From contig JAGQOU010000099.1 of assembly GCA_020427145.1 (NCBI GenBank), positions 1 through 57,570 of the forward strand: a DNA stretch of 57,570 bases, read 5' to 3'. A model generated the notes under the pieces. It was given only the letters and a program-made list of their open reading frames with translations. It ran no database searches and was not told the origin of the DNA. The position numbers were made by a program, and so were the translations under genes. Below, piece by piece: positions 46,241 to 55,361 of the stretch (position 1 is its first letter; the number at the start of each line of letters is the position of its first letter). The DNA comes from Planctomycetales bacterium (lineage in GTDB: Bacteria > Planctomycetota > Planctomycetia > Pirellulales > Lacipirellulaceae).

Positions 46241-47385
46241 GAGTGCTGCTCTTGGCCGGCGGGCGTGGGCTGTTGGTCCTGGTAGACGTCGGTCAACGTG
46301 CGCCGCACCGACCGCACCGGCGGGAGCGGGCCGCGGCCGAGGCGAAACGCCATCTGCAGCGTTCGCCCGGCCACATCCGGTCGCACGCGCTCAAATCCGC
46401 GGACCATCTCCTCGATCAGGCGTCGCTGCGACCGGGAGAGCCGCGGGTCCGCCGGCCGCCGGCCGTAGCCCAGAAAAACCGGCAACGCCGCGACCGGATG
46501 CAGCGCGAGATCGGCCGCCGTGGCCGCCAACCAGACGCGCTGCAGTGTTCGTCCCCCCGCCACAAAGGCCTCCGCCGTCGGCTGGTCGACGCTGATCAGG
46601 CCCAGGGCGCCGGAGGCCGCCGTTTCGCGACGCGCTTGCCGCCCTACCGCCGCCGCAAACCCGCAGGCGTTGGCGATCCTCATCCGCGACCAGCGGCGCA
46701 GGGCGCGGAGCACGACGCGGACGTGCCCCGGCAGTTGGAGCGTGGCGAGGTCGAGGCCGTCGCGCGTACGCTGGGCGGCCGCGGGCGTCAGCCGGAGGTT
46801 GTCGTAGAACTCGCGATGAAACTCCCGACATTCGAAGCGGATGCGATTGCCGTGCCCGACGAGTTTTGCCAAGGCGCCGATCTCGCGGCGGTCGGTCACC
46901 CACGTGAGCGTGACGCCCGGAACGCGAACTTGGGCCGACAGGGCCGCCAGTTCGGCGGCCGTGGGCGGCGGCGTCGCGGTCATCCGCCGCCGCGTGCAAC
47001 GCGGGGCGATGTGCGCCGCCAGCGGATCGCCGGCCGGCCCCGCTGGCGAGAATTCTAACGCGGCCACGGGTCGTAACGCCGATGTTGCGACCGAGTCCGC
47101 CGTCTCGAGAGTCTGGACGGTTGTTTCCCAGCCGGCGTTCCGAGCGACGATGACGGCATTCTCCACGCACGCGCCGATCCCCGTGAGGTCGAGCATCATG
47201 TCGACGTCGGAGTCGAGCGTGCGCGCTCGATCCAGGCTGACGATCAGGCGCCGGCCAGCGCTGCTGAAACGCCAGGGCTGCGTGTTTTCGGCCGAGGGCG
47301 CCAACAACGCCGCCGCGGCGACTTGGCGATGGAGCGTCGTCCAGTCCTGCTGAGCGGGCGCGTCGCGAACGGCGGCGGGAACCAT
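46237..47385 (-). CDS. Nitroreductase-fold protein, Acg/Rv3131-like
   Basis: A 382-residue member of the large, duplicated nitroreductase-like family that includes mycobacterial Acg. LLAPSAENTQPWRF (about 26-39) is the FMN-phosphate region, and DVDMMLDLTGIGACVENAV is the second family motif. RTLQRVWLAATAADLALHP lies in the C-terminal half. Such proteins bind FMN, but several sequester it rather than reduce substrates. It follows the membrane-fusion gene with a 1-bp gap and overlaps the ThiF-like gene by 4 bp. Confidence 0.8.
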   Translation of the reverse strand: MVPAAVRDAPAQQDWTTLHRQVAAAALLAPSAENTQPWRFSSAGRRLIVSLDRARTLDSDVDMMLDLTGIGACVENAVIVARNAGWETTVQTLETADSVATSALRPVAALEFSPAGPAGDPLAAHIAPRCTRRRMTATPPPTAAELAALSAQVRVPGVTLTWVTDRREIGALAKLVGHGNRIRFECREFHREFYDNLRLTPAAAQRTRDGLDLATLQLPGHVRVVLRALRRWSRMRIANACGFAAAVGRQARRETAASGALGLISVDQPTAEAFVAGGRTLQRVWLAATAADLALHPVAALPVFLGYGRRPADPRLSRSQRRLIEEMVRGFERVRPDVAGRTLQMAFRLGRGPLPPVRSVRRTLTDVYQDQQPTPAGQEQHS

Positions 47386-47386
47386 G

Positions 47387-48451
47387 TTAGCGCTCCCCCG
47401 CGGTCGTCGTGGCGTCCAGCCTGGCGTCAATCGTCACGTCGACCCGCAGGCCGATCAGCAGGTCGCTCGCGTCGTCCACGGTGAGCAGCACCTCGCGGAT
47501 CTTGGTGTCGTACAACTCATTGGAGCGCCCCGCGTCGAGGGTCTTGCGTTTCATCCGCGGGCTGAGCGAGGCGACGCGGCCCTGGAAGGTGCGGTCCGGG
47601 AGGCCGTCAGCGCGGAGGATCACCGGGAGGCCGACGGCCAGCCGCGGGGCGTCGATCTCTTCGACGTAGGCGCGAACTCGCAAGGCCGACGTGTCGGCCA
47701 GCACCACCGCCGGCGTCGGCGAGTCGGGACCGAGGAGCTGTCCTGGTTCGGCGTGAATGTCGAGGACGCGGCCGGCGTTGGGCGCCCGGAGAATGGTCCG
47801 GTCGAGCATCACTTCGGCCAGTTCGCAGCCGGCTTCGGCGGCGGCGACGCGGGCGCGGGCCATGCGGATTTCGTCCGCCCGCGCTGCGGCCTCGATTTGC
47901 TCCAGGCGCGCGCGGGCGGCGCTGAGTTCGGCCGTGAGCGTGTCGACCAGGCTGCGTTGGTCGTCCGCTTCCTGCGGCGACACGGCGTTCTTGAGACGCA
48001 ATTCGCGAATCCGTTCCCAGGTCCGCCGCGCTTGATCGAGTTGCGCGAGCTTCGCATTGTACAGCGCGCGGGCCTCGTTGCGTTCCGACTCCCGCGCGCC
48101 GTTTTCCAATCGTTCGAGCTGGGCCTGGGCCAGCTCCAGCCCCGCCTTGCTCGAGGCGAGTTGTTGTTGTTGCCAGCGGTCGTCCAACTGGACCAACACC
48201 TGGCCGGTCTCGACCCAATCGTTGACTTCGACCAGGCAGGCCACCACGCGGCCCGTCGTTTCGGGGAAGAGTTCCACGTCGCGATGGGCGCCTTCCACGA
48301 CCCCGGCCGCGTAGATCGAAACGGGCGCCGCGCCGCGGGCGGCGTCGAAATCGCGCGCACCGGCCGTGAGATCCGTCGACTGATGGTCGAGAATCGCCAC
48401 CGCGCCCGCAATGAGGGCGCCCAGCGTCGATAACAAGACGAATTTGGTCAT
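47387..48451 (-). CDS. HlyD/DevB-type periplasmic adaptor
   Basis: A 354-residue membrane-fusion protein. One N-terminal helix (about 3-20) anchors it; the barrel-sandwich halves are visible at VSIYAAGVVEGAHRDVELFP and LRAPNAGRVLDIHAEPGQ, joined by a coiled-coil hairpin of about 130 residues rich in Gln/Glu/Arg. It links the ABC permease to an outer-membrane channel that is not encoded here. It lies directly after the ATPase gene. Confidence 0.88.
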   Translation of the reverse strand: MTKFVLLSTLGALIAGAVAILDHQSTDLTAGARDFDAARGAAPVSIYAAGVVEGAHRDVELFPETTGRVVACLVEVNDWVETGQVLVQLDDRWQQQQLASSKAGLELAQAQLERLENGARESERNEARALYNAKLAQLDQARRTWERIRELRLKNAVSPQEADDQRSLVDTLTAELSAARARLEQIEAAARADEIRMARARVAAAEAGCELAEVMLDRTILRAPNAGRVLDIHAEPGQLLGPDSPTPAVVLADTSALRVRAYVEEIDAPRLAVGLPVILRADGLPDRTFQGRVASLSPRMKRKTLDAGRSNELYDTKIREVLLTVDDASDLLIGLRVDVTIDARLDATTTAGER

Positions 48452-48466
48452 CCGGCCCGGGTGGGT

Positions 48467-49219
48467 TCAAGGTGAAAGCGGACGGGCGGTCGGCGTCGGT
48501 TGGGCGACGACGCGGCCCCGTTCCACCGCAAGGATAGAATCGGCAAAGGGGAGGATGCGGGCGTCGTGGGTCACGACGACGGCCGTCCTGCCCATCTCAA
48601 CCGTTACGCGCCGCAGAAGCTGCATAGCCTGTTGCCCCGCCTCGGCGTCGAGCGAGGCGGTCGGTTCGTCGGCGAGGATCAGTTCGGGGTCGTTCGCCAG
48701 GGCGCGGGCCAGCGCGACGCGTTGACACTGACCGACGCTGAGGCGGCGGGGGATCTGCCGCCGAAAATCCCCCAGCCCCACCAGATCCAGCAATTCCTCG
48801 GCCCGCTGCCGCGCCTGGGACGGCTGCACGCCGCTGAGGATCAACGGGGCGCCGACGTTCTCGGACGCGGTGAGCCCCTGCAGCAGATGAAAGCGTTGAA
48901 AGATGAATCCCAGGCGGGTCCGGCGAAACTCGGCGGCCGCGTCGGGCGTGAGCCGCGTGAGGTCGCTGCCGAGCACGGAGAGTTTGCCGGCGTCCGGCTT
49001 CAAGAGACCGCCGATCATCGACAGCAGCGTCGTCTTGCCGCTGCCGGACGGCCCCAGCAGGAAGGCGCACTGTCCGCGGGGAATCGTCAACTCGACGCCG
49101 TCCAACACGGGCGTGACGGCGGCGCCCCGCCGATAAGCCTTCGCCACGCCGAGCGCTGCGACGGCCGGCAGGGCGGCCGTCGCGGCGGGACGATCAGGAA
49201 TCAGCGGGTCGGCAATCAT
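48467..49219 (-). CDS. ABC transporter ATPase, LolD/MacB/DevA-like
   Basis: A 250-residue nucleotide-binding subunit. Walker A is GPSGSGKTT, the Q-loop is FIFQRFHLL, the signature is LSVGQCQRVALARAL and Walker B is LILADEPT. The ATG at 49219 gives a normal-length subunit; the open frame upstream overlaps the permease gene. Together with the permease and HlyD proteins it forms a MacAB/DevBCA-type exporter, which pumps peptides, lipids or small molecules across the envelope. Confidence 0.9.
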   Translation of the reverse strand: MIADPLIPDRPAATAALPAVAALGVAKAYRRGAAVTPVLDGVELTIPRGQCAFLLGPSGSGKTTLLSMIGGLLKPDAGKLSVLGSDLTRLTPDAAAEFRRTRLGFIFQRFHLLQGLTASENVGAPLILSGVQPSQARQRAEELLDLVGLGDFRRQIPRRLSVGQCQRVALARALANDPELILADEPTASLDAEAGQQAMQLLRRVTVEMGRTAVVVTHDARILPFADSILAVERGRVVAQPTPTARPLSP

Positions 49220-49259
49220 AGTGAAAACGTGAGGTTCGTGACGCAATCCGGAGGCGAAG

Positions 49260-50381
49260 TTAGCTTTGCAGCACCATGGCGGGATCGATTCGGCGGACGC
49301 GGAGGAAGGGGGCCGCCGCGGCGGCCAGGCAGATCGCGGTGACCAGCACGCAACTGCCCGCCGCGATTTGCCAGGGAATGGCGATCGGCGCCCGCGGCGT
49401 GCTGAACAACTGTTGAAGCGCCGCCGCCGCGATGAGGCCGAGCGCGGAGCCGGCCGCGGCCAGCAGCAGCGCCTGGTTGAGAATGAGGCTGAGGATCTGA
49501 CGATCGCGGGCGCCGATCGCTTTGAGCGCGCCAAACTCGGCCAGCCGGTCGAGGACCGACGCGTAGAGCGTCTGCGCAACGATCACCAAGCCGACGAAGA
49601 GCCCCAGAACGGTCGCCGCGCCGAAACTGATGCCGATGCCCGTCCGCTGCAGCCAGTACGCGATGGAAATCTGAGCATACTGATCGCTGTCGTAGACTTC
49701 GGCGTCGGGTAGCCGCGCCTGAAGTCGACGGCGGACGGCTGCGGCGTCGGCTCCTGGGGCCAGTTTCACCAGGAAGTACGAGACCTGTCCGGAGGGGCGC
49801 GCGAGAAACTCGGTCGCGCGCTCCAGCGTGGTGAAGACGTACGGCGTCACCAGAAACCCCAGCACGCCTTCGGTAAACCCCGTCACCCGCGCGCGGCGGC
49901 CGCCGATTTCGCGGAGATCGCCAAGCGCCGGATTGTCGATCTTATGGGCGTCGAGCCGATCGACGACGATCGCATCGGGTTGCCGCAGCGCGTCGGGGTC
50001 CCATTGCAATTGAGCGGCCGAACCCATTTGGCTGGCTGGGTCGCTGCCGACCACGAGCACCTGTTCAAACCCGCCGCTGGGGAGCGTCATCACCGAATGG
50101 CCGACGAGATACGGTTCGGCCAGCGCGACGCCGGCGACGCTGCGAATGCGCTGTCCCCAACTCCGCGGAATGTCGTGCGGAAAATCGACGTTGTTCATCT
50201 GTTTGTGGCCCACCCAGATGTCGGCGTCCCCCTGGTTGACCAGCAGGCCGGCCTTGCGGATGAGCCCCACAAACAACCCGCCTTGCACGTTGACCAGCAC
50301 GATCGAAAAGACCACGCCGACCAGCGCCGTCAGGAGCTTGCCGCGCTGGGCGCTCAGCATCTTGACGGCGATATTCCACAC
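49260..50381 (-). CDS. ABC permease, FtsX/MacB/DevC-like
   Basis: A 373-residue permease. One helix near the N-terminus (LLTALVGVVFSIVLVNVQGG) is followed by a large periplasmic MacB-type domain (about 45-225) and three C-terminal helices, with LDRLAEFGALKAIGARDRQI between them as in DevC. The GTG at 50381 was chosen because GAGGA lies about eight bases upstream and WNIAVKML matches the family start; a TTG at 50417 is also in frame. It is the first gene of the minus-strand six-gene set. Confidence 0.85.
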   Translation of the reverse strand: MWNIAVKMLSAQRGKLLTALVGVVFSIVLVNVQGGLFVGLIRKAGLLVNQGDADIWVGHKQMNNVDFPHDIPRSWGQRIRSVAGVALAEPYLVGHSVMTLPSGGFEQVLVVGSDPASQMGSAAQLQWDPDALRQPDAIVVDRLDAHKIDNPALGDLREIGGRRARVTGFTEGVLGFLVTPYVFTTLERATEFLARPSGQVSYFLVKLAPGADAAAVRRRLQARLPDAEVYDSDQYAQISIAYWLQRTGIGISFGAATVLGLFVGLVIVAQTLYASVLDRLAEFGALKAIGARDRQILSLILNQALLLAAAGSALGLIAAAALQQLFSTPRAPIAIPWQIAAGSCVLVTAICLAAAAAPFLRVRRIDPAMVLQS

Positions 50382-50645
50382 AGGCGGAGTCCTCAGAACG
50401 CGCGGGCGACCATGCAAACCCTACCTCAGCCGCACCGGGTCGGAGCAGCGACGGCGGCGGTCGGCGTCAAACCGAGCCCCGGACAACCCCCCTGAGCCGC
50501 ACGACAGGCTGGCGACTGAATAGACGGACCCGCACCGGATCGGCTTTGTGGTAAATTGGCAGCACATCGACCTCGCCCCAGCGGCCTCAATAGCAGGGCC
50601 GGTCAATTCCTCCAATATCAATCCCGCTGCGACCCGAACTGCCGC

Positions 50646-52244
50646 GTGCCCGCCCCGCTCCTGGCCACTGACCTTCCCCCTTGCTGGCTTTCCTTTGCGG
50701 GGCCGGGCTGGGGGTGCGTGCTGGTATCGATCTTCCTGGCGACCTGGCTCGCAGCGCGGGGCCGCGGGTGCTGGTGGGCCGCGATCGCCGTCGCCGCCGT
50801 CGGCTTGGCGTCGGCCGGGCTTGCCGTCCGCTACGCAACCGAGGTGCAGGCGCCGCTTCTGGAACGTTGGGACCTGCGCGGGCCGTATGCGCCCTGGAAA
50901 AACTCGTGGCTGAAACCGCTGGAGGGAGCCGGCTACGGAGTTCACGACGACGTCGAATTCGGCCAGATCAGCTGCCGCGAGGACGCCGTCGTGGTGGGCA
51001 TTCCGATGGGCGTTTTCGTCAATCGGAATCAGTTCGCACTCAGTCTGGCGATGTCTCTGCCCGTGGCCGTCGCGCTGGCGTTGAGTTGGCCCCACGCCTG
51101 TCGCCGCCGGTGGTCCCGCATCGCCGCGTCAATTGCCGGCGGAGCGCTGGCCGGCGTCATCGCCACCGGGGGCCTGTTTCTCATTGGCGTTCCGGCGAAT
51201 TGTTGGGGCGCCTTGGGGGCGGTGTTGATCGCCGTGCCGACGACGTTCGCATTGGGCGTCCACAGTCGCCTCGCCACATGGTGCTGGAGCCTGGTGGCTG
51301 TCGGCATGCTGCTGGCGGCCAGCGGGAGCTTCTTCGTCTTGAGCCTGAGCAAAGACTTGATCCCTGCCGAGTCAAAACAACTCGTCGATGTTCAAAAAAG
51401 CCTCCAGGCAAGGATGGCGATCTGGGACATGGCGCTGGAAGCTTGGCGGCGGAACCCCCTCTTAGGCTGCGGTTGGGGAGAGTTTCAATACACGCAACCC
51501 GAGAGCGCAGAGAATACGTATCACTACGCTCACAACGAGTACGTTCATCTGGCGGCCGAGAGCGGCTTGGCGGGCGTGCTTGTCCTCGGCGCCCTGCTGG
51601 CCTGGGCGGGCGTCGTCGTCGTGCGGCGCTATCACGCGTCACGCCGCGGAGGGAGTCGCAACTTGTTGCTGGGAGTCGTCTGCGGGCTCTTGGCGTTGTT
51701 GCTGCATTCGGGGGTCGACTTTGCCGCGAGGGCTCCGCTCAACGGCGCGCTGGCCGCGATCCTCCTGGGGCTGGCGACGGGTATGGGGCGGCCGGCCTTG
51801 TCGCGCCGGCAGGTGGCAGCCGTCGTCATCGCTGCGGGTGCACTGGCTATCCTGGGGACCACTTGGCTGACGGGGGACTGGCAGCAGCGACTGCGCGTCC
51901 TGCGGGTCGAACAGGCCGTTTCCGCGGTCCGGCCCCGGTGGTTTCCGCCAAATCTGCCCGACTTGGCGCAGGCCGACGCGGAACGCCGTTGGCGATCGCG
52001 CGGGTCGCTGAGCGACGCCTTGGCCGCCGCCGAGCAGGATTGGCATGATGGGTTCGCGGACCGCGATGACGCCATGACCATGGCGACGGGGTACCTGCAG
52101 CTGTCGCGAGGGGAATCGCCGGACGAGTTGCAGCGCGCGCTGATTTGGCTGCAACGGGCCCAATCCCGTTATCCGCTTGACTCCACGGCGGCGACCATTG
52201 GGCAACTGACCGCGCCACCCGCCGCCGCGCCGCGCCTTCCCTAG
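50646..52244 (+). CDS. O-antigen ligase/Wzy-C-like membrane protein, possibly N-terminally shortened
   Basis: About 532 residues from the GTG at 50646, itself uncertain since a TTG at 50556 is also in frame. The ligase signature is FVNRNQFALSLAM, equivalent to the NxNHFA motif; a periplasmic-type loop containing AHNEYVHLAAESG follows, and this HNEY-like motif is typical of WaaL/Wzy_C proteins. About nine hydrophobic segments are seen, but only two precede the signature where the family usually has five or more, so the 5' part may have been lost. The C-terminal 110 residues are helical. It could attach glycan to a lipid or polymerise it. Confidence 0.72.
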   Translation: MPAPLLATDLPPCWLSFAGPGWGCVLVSIFLATWLAARGRGCWWAAIAVAAVGLASAGLAVRYATEVQAPLLERWDLRGPYAPWKNSWLKPLEGAGYGVHDDVEFGQISCREDAVVVGIPMGVFVNRNQFALSLAMSLPVAVALALSWPHACRRRWSRIAASIAGGALAGVIATGGLFLIGVPANCWGALGAVLIAVPTTFALGVHSRLATWCWSLVAVGMLLAASGSFFVLSLSKDLIPAESKQLVDVQKSLQARMAIWDMALEAWRRNPLLGCGWGEFQYTQPESAENTYHYAHNEYVHLAAESGLAGVLVLGALLAWAGVVVVRRYHASRRGGSRNLLLGVVCGLLALLLHSGVDFAARAPLNGALAAILLGLATGMGRPALSRRQVAAVVIAAGALAILGTTWLTGDWQQRLRVLRVEQAVSAVRPRWFPPNLPDLAQADAERRWRSRGSLSDALAAAEQDWHDGFADRDDAMTMATGYLQLSRGESPDELQRALIWLQRAQSRYPLDSTAATIGQLTAPPAAAPRLP

Positions 52245-53059
52245 CGTGCAGTTCGTCGGCGCTCGAAACTAACGCCGCGTACCGGGGCCCCAGACGACGA
52301 GGCTGCCGGCTTCGAGGGCGTCGCCAAGCGGCGCAGGAACCGTCGCAGAGAATGGGGTAATGTCAAGTGTTGCCAGCCCCACTTGGTCAGCGCGGGCGGT
52401 TACAGACCAGCCAATGAAATCTCCCGCGGTTGCCGTTCACGGGTTTTGCAGCAGCAGTGAAGGAAACGGTCGGCCTGTGAAGAGCGCGCGTCCGGATTCC
52501 TCGATGAATCAGATGGCGGGGCGGCTTTGCGGGGCGCAGGTCGCGAGGACCGTCCAGATGTGTTCGCACCACCCTGCGCCCACGCCGAGACGCCAGCGCC
52601 AGGACCGGCCGCAGAAAATGCTCAGGCTTCCGCTTGCCGATCGTAGCAATTGGGACGATTATCACAGGGTCGCTCCGGCCGGAGGTGAAATGCACGCAAG
52701 TGGCAGTAATGAAATGCGCGGTGACAGGCAGGCCGCGCGCTTCGCGTCTGTCAGCCCCAAGGATATACTACTTTTCCACGGGAACCCATCGCGGTTCGGG
52801 CGACGACCAACGCCGCAAGCCGCAGAAACCGAAATCACGGAGCCCTATGTCTTCGCCCTCACGACGCATTGGCGGACGAACAATGGCTTGCGAGCGGCGC
52901 CGCGTCAGTCATGTTCGATCGAGCGACGTATTGGCAAAGCTGGCAGCCGGGCATAGCTAATTATGCGGGCTCGGCTCGCACCGCACAGGCGGCGACTAGA
53001 TCAAAGCAATCGCAAAAACGGCGTCGAAGAGCCAGCTAACTCGCGCCCTCGGAGAATCG
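52245..53059. other. Intergenic region before the beta-helix gene
   Basis: About 815 bp. Several open frames cross it, but none shows a recognisable domain, a signal peptide or a good ribosome site. It probably contains the promoter of the beta-helix gene; no distinct promoter could be read. Confidence 0.5.
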
Positions 53060-54931
53060 ATGAAATCATATCTTGCAACTGCCCTACTGCTTACCGCCTT
53101 GCTTTCCGTCGCGGCTCGTGGCGGCGAACACGTCTACGCCTGCGACTCCGTGGACGCGATCGAAGCGGCGCTTGCCGCGATCAACAAGGCGGGCGTGGGC
53201 GGCAGTATCGGCATTATGCCGGGGACTTACCGCCTCAAGAGTCCTTACCGTAAGTCGCTCGAGAAGTCCGGCAAGGGAGACTGGAACGGCGCGTCAAAAA
53301 CCTACGCGCTCTACGTGTCTAGTCCCAACGTGACAATCTACTCCGTGGTTCCCGGCGCCGCTCGGTTGCTGGGCGAGAAGGACGCCATCGTCAACACCAG
53401 CGCCACGGGAGAGTTTACCGCGTTTCGCGGCGGCATGATCTACCTCGATCGCACGGCCGCGAACGCCACGATCAGGGGCCTCGATCTCGACGGCGGCGTG
53501 AAGCCGAGACCCAAATTCAATAAGAACGTCTACAACAACGCCGAGAACAAAGGCGTCGACTGCTGGGACTGGGGACACAAAGCGATCAATTCGATCTCGC
53601 CCAACGCCCGCATCCTCGATTGCCAGATCCACAACTGGGCCGGCGAGATGGTCTACGGGGGGCAGGACGGGACGCCATGCCGGCTGGAAATTCGCGGCTG
53701 CCGCCTCTACGACAATCAGGTCTCGGCCATGTCGGGCGATTGGCAACTCAACTGTCACAACAACGAGTTCTTCCGACTCGACGGCCAGTGCATGGAGGGC
53801 CTGCACAACTGGACGTGCAGCTACCGCGACAACTATTTCCACGACTGCAAGGGGGGCGGGCTCAATATCATGGGACCTGTGACCAAACTCGCGCCGAAGA
53901 ACGGCTGGTGGATCGAGGTTCGCGACAACATTTTTGAGCGGATGGCGTCCGACCAGTTCGGTTGCGTCTACCTGTCGAGGCAGACGACGCCCGACGTATC
54001 AAATCCGAGCAGAATCGGCATCGTCGGCAATACGTTTCGCGACTGCCGGACGGCGCTCTCCGTGTCGCTGGGCGTGGCCGAAGAAGTCTACTTTGCAGAC
54101 AATCTTATCCTGGTCGACCAGATACTTACGGCAGACGGCATCGCCAGCAAGAGCGGTCACTTTTTCAATTCGATGTTCTGCGACAACACGTTCATGCTGA
54201 CGCAGAACGCCGCTGACCGCAACGCACGGCTCAACGCGGGGGCGCTCAACACCGGCCTTCACGGCGGGGCGAGATTCGTCGGCAATCTGTACGAGCGCTG
54301 CCGCCCTCCCGCTGATATGGAATTCTCCAATGGCGAAACGCCGCAACTCTGCTTTGTCAACGAGACGTACAAAGACCTGGAGTTTCAGCGCGACGTCTAT
54401 TTGAAATACGCCACGAACAACCCCGGCAACACGCCTTTGCCGACGAACAATTACGACGGACCGATTAGCGTGGGCGTGCTGTCGGTACAATTCCAAACGC
54501 CGTGGTATCTCCGCATGGCCACGACTGCCAGCGGCGGCAAGCCGCTGTTCCCGGACGGCACGGAGCTGCGACTCACCGGCAACCCGGAAACAAGCGTCAA
54601 GACGGTGGCCTACTTGTGCAATGGGCGCGGCTGTCAGTTGCAGGACGACTTCCCCGTGTTTCTCGGCTCGTTCAACGACTACGTCCTGCTGCGGTACAGC
54701 GCCGCCGAGAAGATTTGGCTGGAAGTCGAGCGGTCGACGCCGACGGCCAACCGCCTGCTGAAACTGTCGCATCGCGGCAAGGCGGCGGACGCTCCGTTGT
54801 TCGGCGAACTGGCTCCGCTGGTCGTGGAGGGCGTGAACGTTCTGAACGAAGCCGTGGCCGGCTGGCCGTACTACGAGACGGACACCGGCGCGTGGAAGTA
54901 CTACACGGGCTCGGCTTGGAACGCCAAGTAG
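53060..54931 (+). CDS. Secreted right-handed beta-helix protein
   Basis: A 623-residue exported protein. MKSYLATALLLTALLSVAARG is a signal peptide, and GGAG lies before the ATG. The body shows repeated short strands typical of a right-handed parallel beta-helix (Beta_helix/pectate-lyase type): ATIRGLDLDGG, ARILDCQIHNW, LEIRGCRLYDNQ, SYRDNYFHDCKG and IGIVGNTFRDCRT, about residues 130-400. Such folds are found in polysaccharide lyases, epimerases and surface adhesins; no catalytic set could be assigned. The last 60 residues end YYETDTGAWKYYTGSAWN, resembling tail-fibre-like repeats. Proximity to glycan genes suggests it acts on or binds the polysaccharide. Confidence 0.75.
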   Translation: MKSYLATALLLTALLSVAARGGEHVYACDSVDAIEAALAAINKAGVGGSIGIMPGTYRLKSPYRKSLEKSGKGDWNGASKTYALYVSSPNVTIYSVVPGAARLLGEKDAIVNTSATGEFTAFRGGMIYLDRTAANATIRGLDLDGGVKPRPKFNKNVYNNAENKGVDCWDWGHKAINSISPNARILDCQIHNWAGEMVYGGQDGTPCRLEIRGCRLYDNQVSAMSGDWQLNCHNNEFFRLDGQCMEGLHNWTCSYRDNYFHDCKGGGLNIMGPVTKLAPKNGWWIEVRDNIFERMASDQFGCVYLSRQTTPDVSNPSRIGIVGNTFRDCRTALSVSLGVAEEVYFADNLILVDQILTADGIASKSGHFFNSMFCDNTFMLTQNAADRNARLNAGALNTGLHGGARFVGNLYERCRPPADMEFSNGETPQLCFVNETYKDLEFQRDVYLKYATNNPGNTPLPTNNYDGPISVGVLSVQFQTPWYLRMATTASGGKPLFPDGTELRLTGNPETSVKTVAYLCNGRGCQLQDDFPVFLGSFNDYVLLRYSAAEKIWLEVERSTPTANRLLKLSHRGKAADAPLFGELAPLVVEGVNVLNEAVAGWPYYETDTGAWKYYTGSAWNAK

Positions 54932-55117
54932 GCCGCTAGGCGCGTTGCCAACGATCGCGGTCCGCGGCGTCGACGGGTGCGACCAAGACGGGACGTTGCT
55001 TGCGACGCCCCGACTGGCGCCACGATTTCACCGATTCTGTGTTTGGGCGGCGACGTCGACAGGATGGTCCGCGCGGGTCCGAGCAGCGTTCCGTTGGGTA
55101 TTGTAGACCGTCCTGCG

Positions 55118-55303
55118 TCCGGCGAGTTGTCGCGGGGCGAGTCGACGGCTGATCTGGAGCAGGCGCTGGCGTGGCTCGAACAGGCGCAAACACGGTTCGC
55201 GCTCGATTCGACCGAGCAGACGATCGGGCAGCTGCGCGATCGTCTGCGCAGCGCAGAACACGATGCGAAACGACAACAAGGCGAGCGGCAATCCGCCGAG
55301 TGA
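55118..55303 (+). pseudogene. Remnant duplicating the ligase C-terminus
   Basis: The open frame across this stretch encodes LSRGESTADLEQALAWLEQA and LDSTEQTIGQL. It aligns with the C-terminal end of the ligase-like protein (LSRGESPDELQRALIWLQRA, LDSTAATIGQL, nucleotides 52101-52208); by hand count 23 of 38 positions are identical. The rest of a ligase gene is absent upstream (54932-55117 shows no homologous sequence), so this is a fragment of a second copy or of a rearranged gene. It ends 58 bp before the peptidase gene. Confidence 0.6.
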
Positions 55304-55361
55304 GCGCCTGCCGCGTCGGCGACACCCCCCCACCAATTCTGGCGATCGAGTCAAAACTCCC

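Noticed and set aside
50681-52048. Alternative 455-codon plus-strand frame overlapping the ligase-like gene
   Set aside because: The translation is Arg/Gly-rich without membrane helices, whereas the other frame shows ligase motifs.
52360-52960. Open frames in the 52.2-53.0 kb gap
   Set aside because: Unusual composition for this genome, no domain, and no start-site signals; treated as non-coding.
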